Part shown: positions 62,295 through 64,000 of the stretch, one piece after another
Position numbering within the stretch: the first letter of the stretch is position 1
Layout: every line of letters begins with the position of its first letter
Source: Sinanaerobacter chloroacetimidivorans
GTDB taxonomy: Bacteria; Bacillota; Clostridia; Peptostreptococcales; Anaerovoracaceae
Direction of reading: 5' to 3'
DNA length: 64,000 nt
NCBI RefSeq assembly: GCF_018128545.1
Contig: NZ_JAGSND010000003.1
Span: 356,179-420,178, forward strand
Program-made: the position numbers and the translations under genes
The notes under the pieces: generated by a model
The model's input: only the letters and a program-made list of their open reading frames with translations
Database searches by the model: none
Told to the model about the DNA's origin: nothing

Positions 62295-62326
62295 GCGCTC
62301 TGTGAACAAAACACAGCGCGCTTTTT
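62295..62326 (+). terminator. Intergenic terminator
   Basis: GCGCTCTGTG pairs with CACAGCGCGC (one mismatch) around a 7-base loop, followed by five T. The next Shine-Dalgarno begins about 12 bases later. Confidence 0.78.
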
Positions 62327-62354
62327 ATGCTCAGGAAAGGGGGGTGTTCCGCAC

Positions 62355-63257
62355 TTGTTTATATGGGATTTTGTTCTTGGCACGGTGATGGATCAGCTCA
62401 TTGACTGGCTTTATGGGCAGATCGTGGGATTTCTCGGCGACTTTTTTTCACAGATGGGAAACATGGGCGCTGAATTGTTCGACATGGGCTGGATACAGTC
62501 CATCGTCCTGTTTTTTTCCTATCTGGCTTGGGCGCTGTATGTCACCGGGCTCGTGGTGGCAGCCTTTGAAACCGGCATTGAGTATCAAAACGGGCGCGGC
62601 AGTATCAAGGACTCCGCACTGAATGCGATCAAGGGTTTTATGGCGGTATCGCTTTTCAGCGTCGCACCGGTAGAACTGTTCAAGCTCTCGGCAAGCTTAC
62701 AGAGCAGCCTCACGGCGGGTGTTACCGGATATGGCCAGAGCTTTGGTGAAGCTGCGAGCAATTTCATTACGGGACTCGGAAGCGCGTCAGACATCAGCAG
62801 CGCCATGAGTTCCGGCGCGTTTGGAGGAATTAACGCCATTACAAGTCCTATTATGTTGCTATTCCTTGTCATTCTCATGGGATATGCGGTAATAAAGGTA
62901 TTTTTCTCTAATCTTAAACGCGGCGGCATCCTGCTGATCCAGATTGCCGTTGGCAGCCTGTACATGTTCTCCGTTCCCCGCGGCTATATTGACGGCTTTA
63001 TTCAGTGGTGCAAGCAGATCATCGGTCTGTGCCTGACCACATTTTTGCAGGCGACGATCCTCACTGCCGGCTTGATGGTGGTCAAGGATAACGCGCTGCT
63101 GGGTATCGGGTTAATGCTGTCGGCGGGCGAGGTGCCGAGGATCGCCGGAGCGTTCGGACTGGATACTTCGACGAAAGCCAATTTGATGTCCGCAGCCTAT
63201 ACCGCGCAGGCCGCCGTTAATACTACCCGCACGGTGATTCAGGCAGTGGCGAAATAA
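62355..63257 (+). CDS. TrbL/VirB6-like conjugation channel membrane protein
   Basis: 300 residues from a TTG after AAAGGGGGGTGTTCCGCAC. Six or more membrane helices with polar Gly/Ser loops (SLQSSLTAGVTGYGQSFGEA), polytopic like VirB6/TrbL. It would form the inner-membrane part of the conjugation channel. The DUF3852 pilin-like gene upstream and missing VirB4/VirD4 to the right fit an ICE transfer region. Confidence 0.72.
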   Translation: MFIWDFVLGTVMDQLIDWLYGQIVGFLGDFFSQMGNMGAELFDMGWIQSIVLFFSYLAWALYVTGLVVAAFETGIEYQNGRGSIKDSALNAIKGFMAVSLFSVAPVELFKLSASLQSSLTAGVTGYGQSFGEAASNFITGLGSASDISSAMSSGAFGGINAITSPIMLLFLVILMGYAVIKVFFSNLKRGGILLIQIAVGSLYMFSVPRGYIDGFIQWCKQIIGLCLTTFLQATILTAGLMVVKDNALLGIGLMLSAGEVPRIAGAFGLDTSTKANLMSAAYTAQAAVNTTRTVIQAVAK

Positions 63258-63276
63258 CAAGGAAAGGAAGCATACG

Positions 63277-63708
63277 ATGAAACTCATCTATGTGGCGTCC
63301 CCCTACGCCGGGGATGTCGAAAAGAATATCACGTTTGCCAGGCGGGCGTGTCGCTATGTGATGGAACAAGGGCACGCTTTTTTTGCGCCCCACCTTTTGT
63401 ATCCGCAGATTTTGGATGACACTGATCCCGAGGAACGGAAAGCCGGAATGAAGTTTGGGATCCGCATATTGGAAATATGTGATGAGTTGTGGGTGTGCGG
63501 CGACCGGATCAGTATGGGCATGGAAGCGGAAATTGAACTGGCAAAACAGCTTGGCATCCCAATCCGCTATGTGTCCGAGGAACAGATTCTTGGTAATATG
63601 CAGGAGGAGGGCAAAGAGATACGCATCATACAGGAAGGCCGTGTAAAAATCGAAAAGGCATATCCGCAAGACAGCCAAGGTATGCGCAGCATGACGGGAC
63701 TGCGATAA
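63277..63708 (+). CDS. DUF4406 protein, nucleoside 2-deoxyribosyltransferase-like
   Basis: 143 residues. KLIYVASPYAGDVEKNITFA and CDELWVCGDRISMGMEAEIE are the marks of this Rossmann-like family; the Glu in MxxEIE is the expected active residue. Possible role in nucleotide or base metabolism of the element. Overlaps the methyltransferase start by one base. Confidence 0.78.
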   Translation: MKLIYVASPYAGDVEKNITFARRACRYVMEQGHAFFAPHLLYPQILDDTDPEERKAGMKFGIRILEICDELWVCGDRISMGMEAEIELAKQLGIPIRYVSEEQILGNMQEEGKEIRIIQEGRVKIEKAYPQDSQGMRSMTGLR

Positions 63709-63977
63709 TGCTTACACTGGGGAGCCTCTTCGATGGTATCGGAGGCTTCCCGCTCGCGGCAGTCCACAACGGAGTAACACCGATATGGGCGAGTGAAATC
63801 GAGGCCTTTCCCATCGAAGTTACAAAAATCCGATTCCCCGGCATGGTGCATGTCGGGGACATTACAAAACTGGATGGAGCAAAACTGCCGCTTGTTGACA
63901 TCCTTTGCGGGGGCTCGCCGTGTCAGGATAATACCGAAGAAATAATTATCCCGAAGTCAGACGAGAAAGCCGCTTAA
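63708..63977 (+). pseudogene. DNA C5-cytosine methyltransferase, broken after the catalytic motif
   Basis: Residues 1-74 match the family: motif I GSLFDGIGGFPLA (5-17) and the catalytic loop CGGSPCQD (67-74, Cys72). After Asp74 the sequence departs (NTEEIIIPKSDEKAA) and stops at 63977, where a normal enzyme would continue for about 250 more residues. The change is abrupt, as at an insertion or recombination junction. The rest cannot be seen at the window end. Confidence 0.8.
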
Positions 63978-64000
63978 TAGGCCGCTTCTTCATGAAAACT

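Overview
The window looks like a chromosomal segment of an anaerobic, low-to-mid GC Firmicute of class Clostridia. The support is a mix of gene families (clostridial-type citrate synthase, class II aldolase, LysM/SleB-type hydrolase, tandem signal peptidases, smpB-ssrA), strong AGGAGG ribosome binding sites, TTG/GTG starts and ydaO-type c-di-AMP riboswitches. I cannot name the species; an Anaerovorax/Eubacterium-like lineage would fit.

Region 1 (1-24.5 kb) is host backbone. It holds a 3'-truncated citrate synthase (minus strand) behind a c-di-AMP riboswitch, terminator and small repeats; uvrB-uvrA; a DMT transporter overlapping nicotinate phosphoribosyltransferase; an ilvE-ilvB-ilvN-ilvN2 operon with two different acetolactate synthase regulatory subunits; a SanA/YdcF-like protein; a DUF2089 regulator with a perfect palindromic operator; a second c-di-AMP riboswitch before a LysM cell-wall hydrolase; a QueG-like Fe-S protein; fba; small envelope-type proteins; an RluD-type pseudouridine synthase; three tandem type I signal peptidases, the first lacking both catalytic residues; smpB; and ssrA (tmRNA, tag AKNNNNYALAA).

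Region 2 (24.5-30.7 kb) is visibly more AT-rich. It carries a membrane Fe-S protein, a cupin, an HlyD-ABC permease-ATPase efflux set divergent from a TetR regulator, a Crp/Fnr regulator and a small ORF. It lies just downstream of ssrA, a common integration site, but I see no integrase.

Region 3 (30.7-64 kb) is the interior of a large integrative/conjugative-type element running off the right edge. It begins with three ArdA-like proteins and includes a DNA adenine methylase, DUF3849 and YodL-domain proteins, SpoVG-like proteins, DUF3848, DUF4320 and DUF3852 proteins, an AbiEi/AbiEii toxin-antitoxin pair with its own inverted-repeat promoter, a TrbL/VirB6-like membrane protein, a DUF4406 protein and a broken C5-cytosine methyltransferase. 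Relaxase, VirD4, VirB4 and integrase are not in the window.

The most unusual part is a pair of complete-looking Tad (type IVc pilus/type II secretion-like) modules in this element. Module 1 (about 40.1-48.6 kb) has CpaB, a CpaF-like ATPase with a degenerate P-loop, TadB, TadC, two tiny tandem pilin-like ORFs, two pseudopilin-like proteins, two secreted glycine-rich proteins ending in the same motif (PDSSNVNVxFN) and a secreted protein with EF-hand-like loops. It is followed by a class II Fic protein. Module 2 (about 50.0-56.8 kb) has prepilin peptidase, CpaB, CpaE, a canonical CpaF, TadB, TadC and TadE-like proteins. A spoVG-like gene precedes each module. Module 1 has no peptidase of its own and may borrow that of module 2.
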